A stretch of 64,000 nucleotides of DNA. Source: an uncultured Clostridia bacterium. Its GTDB lineage: Bacteria > Bacillota > Clostridia > TANB77 > CAG-508. This document shows, in pieces, positions 28,959-38,334 of this stretch; within the stretch, counting starts at the first letter, position 1, and the number at the start of each line of letters is the position of its first letter. A model generated the notes under the pieces. It searched no databases. It saw nothing but the letters and a program-made list of their open reading frames with translations, and had not been told where the DNA came from. The stretch spans positions 1-64,000 of the forward strand of contig CANQPY010000001.1 of assembly GCA_947625835.1 (NCBI GenBank), read 5' to 3'. The position numbers and the translations under genes are program-made.

Positions 28959-30235
28959 TTATTCAACCTCAATTTATTAACTATTTATTAAAATCTAAGG
29001 ATTCATCTCTAATTACAGTAAATAATCTAACAGATGATTTCTTTTCAGATTACAAAGATGAGTTTAATTATATAAGAAACCACCTACAACAATATGGTAA
29101 AATCCCAGATACTGAAACTTTCATAAGTATATTTCCCTCATTTGATTTATTTGATGTAGAGGAAAGCCCCAAATATCTTCTTGATGCTTTATATGAGGAT
29201 AGAAATAAAAGATACTTAGTAAAAAGTTTCAATTTAATCAGAGATGCAATCAATAATAATAATGTTGATAAAGCATTGAAAATCCAGAAAGAAACAAATG
29301 ATAAATTAGTCCAGGCAAAACATATTGAATCTGTAGATATCTTTAAAGATATAAGTAGATACAATGTTTTCCTTGATAAAATGACCGACTTTAATAAATA
29401 TTATGTCACTACAGGATTCCCAGAATTAGATGAAGTAATTGGGGGATGGGATAGAAAAGAAGAATATGCAACCATTATTGCAAGACCTGGTAAGGGTAAA
29501 TCTTTCATACTATTAAAAACAGCATTAGCAGCGGCAGAAAAAGGACTTAAAGTTGGATTATATTCAGGCGAAATGACAGCGAATAAGGTAGGTTACAGGT
29601 TAGATAGTTTAATATCCCACATTTCTAATACTAAATTAAATCATGGTAATGCAGATGTACAAATAGATTATCAAAAATTTATTGACAATATTAAACAAAA
29701 TATTCCGGGAACCATTGTAATATTAACACCCGCAATGGTTGGTGGACCTGTGGGGGTAGGTACCTTAAGAGCATTTATTGAAAAAGAAAAATTAGATATG
29801 CTTTGTGTTGACCAACATTCATTATTGTCAGATGATAGAGGTGCTAAAAATAATATTGAAAGAGCTGCCAACATATCTACAGATTTGAAATTACTTCAAA
29901 CTCTAACAGGCATCCCAATTATTACAGTATCACAGCAAAATAGGGAAAGAGTAGAAGAAAATGGTGCAGATACAAGAAATGTATCTCAAAGTGATAAAAT
30001 TGGTCAAGATAGTACCATTGTAATAGCATTGGATAAAAAAGATAATGTGCTTACTCTTAATTTAATCAAGACAAGAGACGGTGGGGAAGGAAACCACCTA
30101 AGGTATCTAATCAATCTTGATAAAGGATCATTTACATTTATTCCAGATGAAGAAGATGCAACTAAGGGATCAAAATGTGAAGACCTTAAAAATGAGTTTG
30201 AATACGAAACAAATATCATGGAGAATCCTTTTTAG
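28955..30235 (+). CDS. dnaB: Replicative DNA helicase (DnaB-like)
   Basis: A 426-residue protein with an N-terminal helical domain (about 130 residues) and a RecA-like ATPase domain: TGFPELDEVIGGWDRKEEYATIIARPGKGKSF (Walker A), GLYSGEMTANKVGYRLDSLIS, LDMLCVDQHSLLSDD (Walker B), and ITVSQQNRERVEENG with SQSDKIGQDSTIVIALDK. These are DnaB family motifs. It unwinds the fork ahead of the polymerase. The neighbours are the loader and primase, in coupled order. Confidence 0.9.
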   Translation: MIIQPQFINYLLKSKDSSLITVNNLTDDFFSDYKDEFNYIRNHLQQYGKIPDTETFISIFPSFDLFDVEESPKYLLDALYEDRNKRYLVKSFNLIRDAINNNNVDKALKIQKETNDKLVQAKHIESVDIFKDISRYNVFLDKMTDFNKYYVTTGFPELDEVIGGWDRKEEYATIIARPGKGKSFILLKTALAAAEKGLKVGLYSGEMTANKVGYRLDSLISHISNTKLNHGNADVQIDYQKFIDNIKQNIPGTIVILTPAMVGGPVGVGTLRAFIEKEKLDMLCVDQHSLLSDDRGAKNNIERAANISTDLKLLQTLTGIPIITVSQQNRERVEENGADTRNVSQSDKIGQDSTIVIALDKKDNVLTLNLIKTRDGGEGNHLRYLINLDKGSFTFIPDEEDATKGSKCEDLKNEFEYETNIMENPF

Positions 30236-31233
30236 TGGAACTTATAATTAAAAATAAAACCATAAATGGTAATATAAGAACAATTCTTGAAAAACTTAAG
30301 GTTGATTCCAAAAAATTCAATTTATTAAGAGAAATGAAGGATTCAGGTGATGAATTAATTGTTACTTGTCCTTACCATGCTAATGGTATGGAGAAACATC
30401 CTTCAGGGGGCTTTTTAAATACAAGAAAAAATTCTAAAACCCCCTTTGGTTTTTTCCACTGTTTTGCTTGTAATCATAGTGCTTCATTACCTCAATTAGT
30501 TGCAGATTTTTTTGATAGTGATTTAGAAGTAGGTGAAGAATGGTTAATCAATAATTTTGGTGGGGATGTAATTTCAAATGTACTATCTTCTCCAATAGAA
30601 CTAAAACCAAAAGAAAATAATAAACCGCCCCTAGATGAAGCCATATTAAGGGAATTTGATTATTATCATCCATATATGTGGCAAAGAAAACTTACAAAGA
30701 AAATAGTTGATGATTTTAGAATTGGGTATGATCATATCCGTAATGCAATTACTTTTCCAGTATGGGATGAAAAAAACAATTTAAGATTTATTACAGCAAG
30801 ATCAGTAACATCAAAACACTTTTGGATTCCTAAAGATGCAAATAAACAAATATTATACTTACTTAACTTTGCAATTCAACAAAATGTAACTATATTAGGT
30901 ATTACAGAAGCTCAAATAGACGCATTAACATCTTGGAGTTATGGTTTTCCTTGTTGTGCTACATTAGGCAGTGTTTCAGATGAACAAATAGAAATACTAA
31001 ACAAATCAGGAATAAGAATATTTATCACTATGTTTGATAATGATGAATATGGAGAAAAATTCACAAACCACTTTAATAAAAAAATTAGAAAAGATGTTTT
31101 AGTATATAATTTAAAATTACCAAAAGGAAAGAAGGATATAAATGATCTTTCTTTAGAAGAATTTAACAAATGCCTAAATGAATTAGGTATAGAATATCGA
31201 ATAGAAGAAAATAAATTTGGAGGTGTCCAATAA
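30235..31233 (+). CDS. dnaG: DNA primase (DnaG-like)
   Basis: A 332-residue primase with GTG start overlapping the helicase stop. Zinc-binding module at residues 45-80 (CPYHANGMEKHPSGG, then FHCFACNHSASLPQLV). The TOPRIM part has ITEAQIDALTSWSYGFPCCATLGS near 222 and FDNDEYGEKFTNHF near 265 as acid motifs. It is shorter than bacterial DnaG because the C-terminal helicase-binding domain is missing. It makes RNA primers with the DnaB protein encoded just before. Confidence 0.85.
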   Translation: MELIIKNKTINGNIRTILEKLKVDSKKFNLLREMKDSGDELIVTCPYHANGMEKHPSGGFLNTRKNSKTPFGFFHCFACNHSASLPQLVADFFDSDLEVGEEWLINNFGGDVISNVLSSPIELKPKENNKPPLDEAILREFDYYHPYMWQRKLTKKIVDDFRIGYDHIRNAITFPVWDEKNNLRFITARSVTSKHFWIPKDANKQILYLLNFAIQQNVTILGITEAQIDALTSWSYGFPCCATLGSVSDEQIEILNKSGIRIFITMFDNDEYGEKFTNHFNKKIRKDVLVYNLKLPKGKKDINDLSLEEFNKCLNELGIEYRIEENKFGGVQ

Positions 31234-32025
31234 ATGGGACAAGTAGATTATAGTAGTTTTAAGCAAAGAACAGCACAGAATAATTCAAATGGAAATAACA
31301 GTAACAGAGGTCCCAGAGTTGGGTATTTTACTCTTAAGCAAGATAGGGATCAAGCCATTGTAAGATTCATGATTGATTCACCAGACGATTTTGATATTGT
31401 TGCTGGTCACAGAATGATGATTAATGGATTTAATAGAATGGTAAATTGTGTTCGCGATATTCATGATCCAGTAGAAAGTTGTCCTCTTTGTACAGCAGGA
31501 AAGAAGTTAGAATATAGAATTTATATTCACCTTATTGAATATACAAGAGATGAAGAGGGTAAGATTGTAGCTACACCCAAGGTATGGGAACGCTCAACAG
31601 CTTACATTAATACACTAACAAATCTTCTTAACGAATATGGCCCACTTTCTGATAATGTTTTCAAGATTACAAGAAATGGCGCTGCAGGTACAACAGGCAC
31701 AACTTATGATATTACTTATTGTAGACCAGAGGTATATAAGCCTGAACTTTATGTTAAGGATGAATCACTTTTTAACGGATATAAGGCAGTAGGCAATGCT
31801 GTATTAGATTATGATGTAGATAAACTTGCAGAGCTTGTAAGTGGGACCGCAGAAGCACCAACTACAAAGAAGGAAGAACAGCCCGTGCAGGATTGCGCTC
31901 CTAGAACAGCTCCAACTACAGAAGCTCCCAGGACAGCTCATTCCGCAACTACTCCTCGTTCTGCTCCTACATATAGTGATCAGGATACATCCCAGCCTAA
32001 CATGCCAGGTAGAAGATTTTATTAA
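31234..32025 (+). CDS. Single-stranded DNA-binding protein (gp32-like)
   Basis: A 263-residue protein directly after the primase gene. The core has RVGYFTLKQDRDQAIVRFMIDS, then RMMINGFNRMVNCVRDIHDPVESCPLCTAGKK with a Cys pair, as in gp32-type SSBs that carry a zinc site in the OB-fold. A Thr/Pro/Ala-rich linker leads to a short end (NMPGRRFY) without the usual acidic tip, which is odd. The gene is followed by a terminator, as for a highly expressed protein. GGAGG precedes ATG. Confidence 0.65.
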   Translation: MGQVDYSSFKQRTAQNNSNGNNSNRGPRVGYFTLKQDRDQAIVRFMIDSPDDFDIVAGHRMMINGFNRMVNCVRDIHDPVESCPLCTAGKKLEYRIYIHLIEYTRDEEGKIVATPKVWERSTAYINTLTNLLNEYGPLSDNVFKITRNGAAGTTGTTYDITYCRPEVYKPELYVKDESLFNGYKAVGNAVLDYDVDKLAELVSGTAEAPTTKKEEQPVQDCAPRTAPTTEAPRTAHSATTPRSAPTYSDQDTSQPNMPGRRFY

Positions 32026-32041
32026 TAAAGCAATAAACTTA

Positions 32042-32070
32042 GGGGTTGGTGTAACAGCCAACCCCTTTAA
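32042..32070 (+). terminator. Hairpin after the SSB gene
   Basis: GGGGTTGG pairs with CCAACCCC around TGTAACAG, followed by TTTAAT. Strong stem with a short T tract; likely partial terminator. Confidence 0.75.
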
Positions 32071-32093
32071 TAAAATAAAAATGGAGGAAATAA

Positions 32094-33743
32094 ATGGGTA
32101 GGAAACCTAAACAAATACCTCAAGAATCATTATGGGGTGAAGAATTTAATTTACCACCACCTCAAGAAGAAGTAAAAAAAGTATTGAAAAAAGTAAATGA
32201 TAAAACAGATGCCCAAAAAATCAAATCTAAATTAACACCACTATCAGAGAAAATAGAAATTATTTCCCAAAATGTACATAAAGTATTAGGCCATTACAAA
32301 GACCAAATGGTAGTAATTAGGGATAAAGAAACCTTCCATAATTACATTAGTGCGGCTATTGAGCAAGGAATAATTGCTATAGATACTGAAACAGACAATA
32401 CAGTTGATACAGTGGCTTGTACTTTAATGGGTTTGGTTATATATACTCCAGGCCAAAAAAATGGATATGTGCCTGTACACCATGTAGATTATGTAACAAA
32501 TGAACTACTCCCAAACCAACTAACAGAAAAAGATATAAGAGAAGAACTAAACAGATTATTAGACAATAACACATATATAATAATGCACAACGCGATATTC
32601 GATATTCAAGTTATTTATACTACATGTGGTGTTTTCCTTCCATGCCACTGGGATACAATGGTGGGCGCAAGATTATTAAATGAGAATGAAAAATCATCAG
32701 GCTTAAAATATCAATATATAGATAAAATTGACCCTAACCAGCAAAAATATTCGATTGAGGAACTATTTGAAGGCTTATCATATGCTATTTTTCCTCCAGA
32801 ATTGTTTGCATATTATGCCTCAACTGATGGATATATGACCTATAAACTATATGAATATCAGGTAGAAGCATTTAAGGACCCAGAACAAGCAGGAATGTTT
32901 AGGATATTCAGAGAAACAGAAATGAATATCATTCCTATCTTGGCCAAAATGCAATTAAAAGGTGTAGCTTTTGACCACGATTATCAAGCACGACTATCTA
33001 AAAAATATAATAAAATATATGAAGAATGTGATGCTTTAGTAATGGAAGAACTACACAAATTTGATGATATAGTAGCCAAATGGAGATTAACACCAGAGGC
33101 TAATTACAAACCTCTCAATAGAAAGGGGGATGGGTTTAATAAATCCAAAAATGAGCAATTAGAAGATCCAATTAGTGCAGATTCACCCACGCAACTAGCA
33201 ATATTGCTATATGACATATTAAAAGCACCTGTAGTATCTAAAGATAAGCCAAGAGGTACAGGGGTAGAAGAACTAAAAGCTTTACAAGCCAAGCTAAATT
33301 TACCTCTAATAGATCTCATATTAAAGAAAAGAAATATTCAAAAATTACTAAATACATTTGTAGATAAACTACCTGGAGATGTAAGTAAAGTGGATGATAG
33401 AGTTCATGCAAGCTTCGGTTCTGTCATGACTGACACGGGCCGTTTCAACTCTTCATCGCCTAATTTGCAAAATATTCCCGCTAAGAATAAAGAGATTCGT
33501 TCAGTTTTTTGTGCAGGTAGAGCACAAGAAATAGAAAAAATATTTGATGGTTTCTTACATCTATATGATTATGATGAAGTAGAAACCCAAAGAGGTTGGG
33601 TAAAAGCAAAAGATCTAAAAACAACAGATTCATTGGTAGTAGAAGATGGCATCCTTAAAATTGCGTCTATTAGAGATCTAAATGGTATAATTCAAGTGTT
33701 CCCAGAAGAGGAAGAAAATAAAGGAGTGGAACATGCAGCATAA
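32094..33743 (+). CDS. polA: Family A DNA polymerase, N-terminal part (proofreading exonuclease and start of polymerase domain)
   Basis: A 549-residue protein. The 3'-5' exonuclease has motifs DTETDN (near 100), HNAIFDIQ (near 165) and YYASTDGYMTYKLY (near 242), the DEDDy set. The polymerase part reaches TGRFNSSSPNLQNIPAKNKEIRSVFCAG near 455. The usual motif A is then missing: a Hint-like segment (YDEVETQRGWVKAKDLKTTD) follows and the frame stops at 33743. The rest of the enzyme is read from ATG 33733 in the next frame. AAATGGAGG precedes the start. Confidence 0.88.
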   Translation: MGRKPKQIPQESLWGEEFNLPPPQEEVKKVLKKVNDKTDAQKIKSKLTPLSEKIEIISQNVHKVLGHYKDQMVVIRDKETFHNYISAAIEQGIIAIDTETDNTVDTVACTLMGLVIYTPGQKNGYVPVHHVDYVTNELLPNQLTEKDIREELNRLLDNNTYIIMHNAIFDIQVIYTTCGVFLPCHWDTMVGARLLNENEKSSGLKYQYIDKIDPNQQKYSIEELFEGLSYAIFPPELFAYYASTDGYMTYKLYEYQVEAFKDPEQAGMFRIFRETEMNIIPILAKMQLKGVAFDHDYQARLSKKYNKIYEECDALVMEELHKFDDIVAKWRLTPEANYKPLNRKGDGFNKSKNEQLEDPISADSPTQLAILLYDILKAPVVSKDKPRGTGVEELKALQAKLNLPLIDLILKKRNIQKLLNTFVDKLPGDVSKVDDRVHASFGSVMTDTGRFNSSSPNLQNIPAKNKEIRSVFCAGRAQEIEKIFDGFLHLYDYDEVETQRGWVKAKDLKTTDSLVVEDGILKIASIRDLNGIIQVFPEEEENKGVEHAA

Positions 33744-35160
33744 AATAAAAATTAGAAAACCAGAAAAGAAACTAGTTGGGGGTGATTAAATGAAGTCCCT
33801 ATGTGTAGAGATATGCATAGGTATCCCATTGAATTGCTGGAAACTCCTAACGTAAAGCCGAGGACAACCAGCAGCCAAGCCTCTTTACTGAGGAAGGTTC
33901 AACGACTATCTCGCAAGAGAGTAGAAAGTAAGTACTTTCGAAGTGGTGGGTATCCATAATAAATGGATAAAGATATAGTCTAAACACCTGTGAAAATAGG
34001 TGGGGATAAAAATAATTATCCCATTATAGTGTAACGAACTATAATAAATGCATGTGTTCTCTCAACTAGAAGTAAAAACTGCAGTCTATAGTTCCAATGA
34101 TCCTGACATGCGTAAGACATATGAAGATGGTCTAGACTTGTATTCATTAGTTGGTTCCATGGCATATAATAAAAAATATGAAGAATGCTTGGAATTTTAT
34201 CCTGAAGGAACTGAACTAGAAATAGAAGGTAAAAAAATAGTTTGCGGGCGAAAAGAAATAACTAACGAAATTGGAAAAAAATATCGTCAATCTTCAAAAT
34301 CTATTCTGATAGGTAGTATATATCAAAGAGGTGTTCCCTCTATTGCTGAACAAATAAAGAAAACCCCAGAAGAAACAAAAGAAATAATGGATAATTTCTA
34401 CAAGGGTTTTCCTACCATGACTAAATGGTTTGAGGATAGTAAGAAATTTGCTTTAAAATATGGATACATGGATAATGCGGTTGGCAGAAGAAGAAGACTG
34501 CCTGCAGCATTGCTCCCCAAATATTCCATTACTACCTCAGTAACATCAGGTTCAGAAGGTTTTAATCCATTACTAGGGTGCAGCAACAAAATAGATACCA
34601 CTTTAATTGATAAATATAGAAAAAAATTAGAAGAAAGAGAATTCATATCTGCTAAAGATTATGAAGAGATTAAAAAGCAGGCAAAAGCTGAAGGTGTGGA
34701 GATTCACAATAATGGTGGACTGATAGCACAGGCGTTGAGGCAGTGTGTAAATTTCCAAGCTCAGAGCTTGGGCGCGGATATAGTCAAATTCGCAATGATT
34801 TTAGCAGATAAAGATCCAATTCTTAAAGATCTTGGTTTTGAAATGTTAATCCAAGTCCATGATGAGCTGATTGGTGAATGCCCTGCAGAAAATGCAGATA
34901 AAGTAGCAAAAAGATTATCAGAATTAATGTCCTCAACTGCGGAAAAAATGACAGATAATATTCCTTTTCCGGTAGATTGTTATGAAGTAAATAATTGGTA
35001 TGAAGATGAATTAAATACTTCTCTTCAAACACTGATGATGCATCATAAAGAACTATCTCAAGAAGACTTATATAAATTAGCATGTGAAGAACACCAAGAA
35101 TTACTTCCAGAAGCTATCCATGATGTAATATTTGAGGGAAAAGAATTAAGAATTTCTTAG
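33733..35160 (+). CDS. polA: Family A DNA polymerase, C-terminal catalytic part (two exons around a group I intron)
   Basis: Exon 1 is 33733-33786 (MQHKIKIRKPEKKLVGGD), exon 2 is 34057-35160. Joining GAT to TTC restores motif A (GGDFSQLE) with its catalytic Asp; the ORF-track start at 34048 is inside the intron. Downstream are motif B (YRQSSKSILIGSIYQRG), the VGRRRRLP segment and motif C (IQVHDELIGE). Spliced length is 385 residues. AAGGAG sits 6 bases before ATG 33733, and the start overlaps the upstream stop by 11 bases, so the two polypeptides may be made by coupled translation. Alternatively a +1 frameshift joins them. Confidence 0.82.
33787..34056 (+). ncRNA. Group I self-splicing intron, ORF-less, in the polymerase gene
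   Basis: The 270-base insert holds the conserved core: P element AATTGCTGGAAACTCC (33832), Q with CCAGCAGCCAAGC pairing to it (P4), R GTTCAACGACTATC (33897) and S AAGATATAGTC (33970) forming P7 through GACTA/TAGTC. The 5' exon ends in U and the intron ends in G, as expected. It splits the motif A codon context of PolA, a usual group I site (compare SPO1-type polymerase introns). The endonuclease at 35361 may serve its mobility. Confidence 0.88.
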
Positions 35161-35175
35161 TTTCTTAGAGAAATA

Positions 35176-35201
35176 TTGTGCTAGATTACATGTACAATAA
35201 T
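35176..35201 (+). promoter_or_regulatory. Shared motif before the RHH gene (operator or promoter)
   Basis: TGTGCTAGATTACATGTACAATAAT begins 43 bases before the RHH start codon. Closely related TGCTARATTA sequences lie at the same distance before the RHH genes at 41903 and 57852. Confidence 0.5.
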
Positions 35202-35218
35202 TTAACAAGGAGTTATCT

Positions 35219-35380
35219 ATGGATAAAAGACTTATTAATTTTGAAATAGATGAGGAACTAAGAAAGAAAATAAAGAAAGAAGCGTATGATTTAGATTTAT
35301 CTATTTCTGCAGTACTTAGGCATATCATAGAAAATTATTTTAATGCTAAGGAAGAGAAAGATGAGAGTGTCAGGATTTGA
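35219..35380 (+). CDS. Ribbon-helix-helix regulator next to a homing endonuclease
   Basis: A 53-residue protein missed by the track (MDKRLINFEIDEELRKKIKKEA.. LSISAVLRHIIENYF). A short beta strand followed by two helices is the Arc/CopG layout. ACAAGGAG lies upstream of ATG. Its end overlaps the endonuclease start by 20 bases, and the same two-gene order recurs at 57852. It probably binds the conserved motif just upstream and keeps endonuclease expression low; that is inference. Confidence 0.72.
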   Translation: MDKRLINFEIDEELRKKIKKEAYDLDLSISAVLRHIIENYFNAKEEKDESVRI

Positions 35381-37301
35381 AGCGCTTGTAGATAGGATAA
35401 CCAAAGAAGAATTATACCAATATGTAGTGGTAGAACGCCATACCAATAGAGAAGCAAAACAACATTTTAATATTGGGTCTAGTGATACTCTTCTGAAACT
35501 TTTAAAATATTATGGGTTAAAAAAACCCACGAAGAAAGAAATATTACTTACCAAGGCATCAAAGGAAGAACTTTACCAATATTATATAGTTGAAAACCAT
35601 ACATTTAAGGAGTGCATAGAAAAATTCAATTTGGGTAGTTTCCCACAACTTAAAAAACTATGTAACTACTACAATATTGTTAAAAATGAGCCTATAGAAG
35701 AGATAATAAAAAGAGTACCTAAAAATGAAATAATTAGATATTATATAGAAGAAAAACACAGCCATGATGAAACTCTTGAATATTTTAATTTAGGTGCTGA
35801 TGCTTTTTATTATCTTTTAAAGCTATATGATATAGTTAAAGAAAGATTCAATTGGGGAAAATTTCAAAATAAACCCACAAAAGAAGCATTATATAATTTA
35901 TATGTTGTACAAAATAAAACAGCGATAGATATATCCGCAGAATATAACATAAGTAAAGGATTAATTATTCGACTTCTCAAAGAATATGGTATAAGCTTAA
36001 AAACCATGTCAGAAAATGTCAGGTTGGGTAGAGAAAAAGTTTATAAATTATATGGATCTAAAGAAAATTACTGTAAAGCAACAAACAATAAAGTACAGCA
36101 AACTATGCTAAAAAAGTATGGTTTTAATACATATTCTCAGATGCCTGATTATAATGATAGAGTTAAATCAACTAACTTGAAAAAATATGGCGTAGAGTAC
36201 TATACCCAATCTCAAGAGAATAGAGATAAAATTAGTGAAAAACTAAAAGAAAAAATTAATGAATTAGGGTATGCAAAACTAAGTCAAGCCTCATTAGATG
36301 AAAAATTGCTCAAATTACTATATAATGAAGAGGAATCTGTAAAATTCCTAAATACATTTAAAGAACCCCCCACACCATTTCAACTTCAACAACAATTTAA
36401 TTGTGGACAAACAGTTATAAGCCATTGGATAGAAAGATGCAATTTACAACCCTATGTAAGCTATGTGGTAAGCAACCCTGAAAAAGAAATAGAAGAATAT
36501 CTAAAATCCCTAAATGTTTGTTACCAAATGCACAGTAGGCTTACTTTAGATAGTAAGAAAGAGCTAGATTTTTATCTGCCCGACTACAATATAGGTATCG
36601 AATTTAATGGTACTTATTGGCATTCAAGTTTGATTAAAGATAAAAATTACCATTATAATAAATCAATAGAGGCTGAAACTAAAGGAATAAGAATAATTCA
36701 TATTTGGGAGTATGAGTGGGAAGATTCAAAACAACGTGAGAAAATATTATCTCTCCTAAAGATAGCATGTAATAAAGTAAATACAAAAATTTACGCACGT
36801 AATTGTACAATTAAAGAAATTACAAATAGAGAAGCAAAACCTTTTAACGAAGCCAACCATTTACAGGGGCATAGAAATGCCCAAGTAACCTATGGTTTAT
36901 TTTATAATGATAGATTAGTACAACTAATGTCCTTTAGTAGAACTAGGTATAATAAAAACCTAACTGGTGGTAATGATTGGGAAATAATCAGAGGATGTCC
37001 GGCAAGCAACAACATAGTTGTTGGTGGTGTAAGTAAGCTATTTAAACATTTTCTTAAAGAATACAATCCAGATCATGTTTTTAGTTACTGTGATTTCAAT
37101 AAGTTCGATGGTAGAGGCTATGAAGCAATTGGTATGAAATTTGCAGGGTATACTGGACCAGATATGAAATGGTTACTACAAAATGGCCAGGTAGTTTCTA
37201 GACAGCCTTCAAAGCATAAAGAACTGAAAGAGATCTCTAAAGCTCAGCTTTGGGGGGCAGGCAGTAAAAAATATATGTGGGAGAAACCTACGCAGAACTA
37301 A
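35361..37301 (+). CDS. Homing endonuclease with repeated HTH modules and Vsr/EDxHD-like nuclease
   Basis: The ATG at 35361 has AAGGAAG upstream and is preferred to 35343. The 646-residue protein has four N-terminal repeats of about 55 residues (KEELYQYYIVENHTFKECIEKFNLGS pattern), then NUMOD-like pieces (TMLKKYGFNTYSQM, TNLKKYGVEYYTQS). A Vsr-like nuclease follows, KELDFYLPDYNIGIEFNGTYWHS near 405 and RIIHIWEYEWED near 442, and then a C-terminal domain of about 180 residues (EIIRGCPASNNIVVGGVSKLF). It lies 200 bases after the intron-bearing polymerase, so it is likely the intron's mobility enzyme. Confidence 0.75.
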   Translation: MRVSGFEALVDRITKEELYQYVVVERHTNREAKQHFNIGSSDTLLKLLKYYGLKKPTKKEILLTKASKEELYQYYIVENHTFKECIEKFNLGSFPQLKKLCNYYNIVKNEPIEEIIKRVPKNEIIRYYIEEKHSHDETLEYFNLGADAFYYLLKLYDIVKERFNWGKFQNKPTKEALYNLYVVQNKTAIDISAEYNISKGLIIRLLKEYGISLKTMSENVRLGREKVYKLYGSKENYCKATNNKVQQTMLKKYGFNTYSQMPDYNDRVKSTNLKKYGVEYYTQSQENRDKISEKLKEKINELGYAKLSQASLDEKLLKLLYNEEESVKFLNTFKEPPTPFQLQQQFNCGQTVISHWIERCNLQPYVSYVVSNPEKEIEEYLKSLNVCYQMHSRLTLDSKKELDFYLPDYNIGIEFNGTYWHSSLIKDKNYHYNKSIEAETKGIRIIHIWEYEWEDSKQREKILSLLKIACNKVNTKIYARNCTIKEITNREAKPFNEANHLQGHRNAQVTYGLFYNDRLVQLMSFSRTRYNKNLTGGNDWEIIRGCPASNNIVVGGVSKLFKHFLKEYNPDHVFSYCDFNKFDGRGYEAIGMKFAGYTGPDMKWLLQNGQVVSRQPSKHKELKEISKAQLWGAGSKKYMWEKPTQN

Positions 37302-37418
37302 CCCCAGAACAAATAAGGGGAGTGTTAAGCGGAGAAATAAATGGTCTCTGGAATGGATTGTCTTAAAAACAAATAATAGAAGGACTTAAAAAACACCTCA
37401 AGCCCAATTTTTATAATT

Positions 37419-38264
37419 ATGCAGATAACAGACGATGATCTTTACTTCTATTATGGAAGCAAATATTTAAACCTAAATAGTAGATATAAACAAGCGCCAG
37501 ATTTATTTAATGAGGAAAGAAAAAAGCTATCTAAGGGAGGAGGCTCTAGAGAAGACATAATAGCATATGCTAAAAAATCTCTAAGGGCCCCGCTGCCCAA
37601 TGAACAAGAATATATTAAGAGGGAAGATTGGCTTCCCTTTGAAGATTTAACTGGTGAAAGACAAGAAGTATTAGATAACCCTATTTGGAATAAAACTCAA
37701 AAATTTATATTTGAAAATTTTAAACCCTCATCTACTTCTCTTATTATTCAAAGATGCAGCAGCAGAAAGCCTTATATAGATAATGGTAATTACAAATATA
37801 CCAAATTATTGCAGGAACACAAACTATGCGACCTTGCTGTTGCTTCATTAGAGATAATTCCTATAAATTTTACCATTTATTATCCATTTAGGCAGTATGA
37901 TTGGAATGATAAATTTGAAACTCCAGAACTGACAGAATATGCTATAAATAGAAAGACAAATAGAATTATCCAATTTATAGATCATTTTGGGTATCAAAAG
38001 ATACTTATTCTAGGGCCAGGGTTTGAACATGACACTTATTATAAAACCATTACAGATAAACTAAAAGAACATTATGGAACTTCAAAGGAAATTCATTTTG
38101 TAATGGATGAAGAAACGACAAATAAGTGTATCGAAACTATGAATGGGTACAAAGGATTAGCAAAAGTCAGATACCCCAATCTTAAACCTACTCAAGAAAG
38201 AATTTGCAGTTTGTTAGGGGTAGAAAACCCTCAAAAGAAGATTGAGAAGGTAAAATTATGGTAA
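37419..38264 (+). CDS. ArcS/DUF5591-like protein, candidate 7-deazaguanine tailoring enzyme
   Basis: A 281-residue protein whose middle (residues 105-205) has the pattern LIIQRCSSRKPY, a spacer, VASLEIIPINFTIYYPFRQYDW, matching the C-S-x-x-K-P-Y ... S-x-x-x-x-P ... Y-P-x-x-x-Y-D layout of the DUF5591 domain of archaeosine synthase ArcS and TgtA paralogues. ArcS acts on preQ0 in tRNA. With the deazaguanine genes nearby I infer a DNA-base tailoring role. It has no clear Shine-Dalgarno and lies after the endonuclease, so its start is uncertain. Confidence 0.5.
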   Translation: MQITDDDLYFYYGSKYLNLNSRYKQAPDLFNEERKKLSKGGGSREDIIAYAKKSLRAPLPNEQEYIKREDWLPFEDLTGERQEVLDNPIWNKTQKFIFENFKPSSTSLIIQRCSSRKPYIDNGNYKYTKLLQEHKLCDLAVASLEIIPINFTIYYPFRQYDWNDKFETPELTEYAINRKTNRIIQFIDHFGYQKILILGPGFEHDTYYKTITDKLKEHYGTSKEIHFVMDEETTNKCIETMNGYKGLAKVRYPNLKPTQERICSLLGVENPQKKIEKVKLW

Positions 38265-38274
38265 AAAAAAATAG

Positions 38275-38303
38275 TTGACTCTTTTCCATACTTCTATTAT
38301 AAT
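38275..38303 (+). promoter_or_regulatory. Promoter, TTGACT-17-TATAAT
   Basis: ATAGTTGACTCTTTTCC leads to CTATTATAATACTGG with exact 17-base spacing. It drives the gene at 38335. Confidence 0.85.
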
Positions 38304-38334
38304 ACTGGCAGAAATTAAGTGAGAGGTATAAGAA

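Noticed and set aside
33510-33800. Functional split intein joining the two PolA halves
   Set aside because: No His-Asn end before motif A and no clear intein N-terminal block; the Hint-like look is reported only as a possible relic.
34048-35160. ORF-track start of the polymerase C-terminal half at ATG 34048
   Set aside because: This ATG is inside the group I intron; using it would lose the catalytic Asp of motif A.
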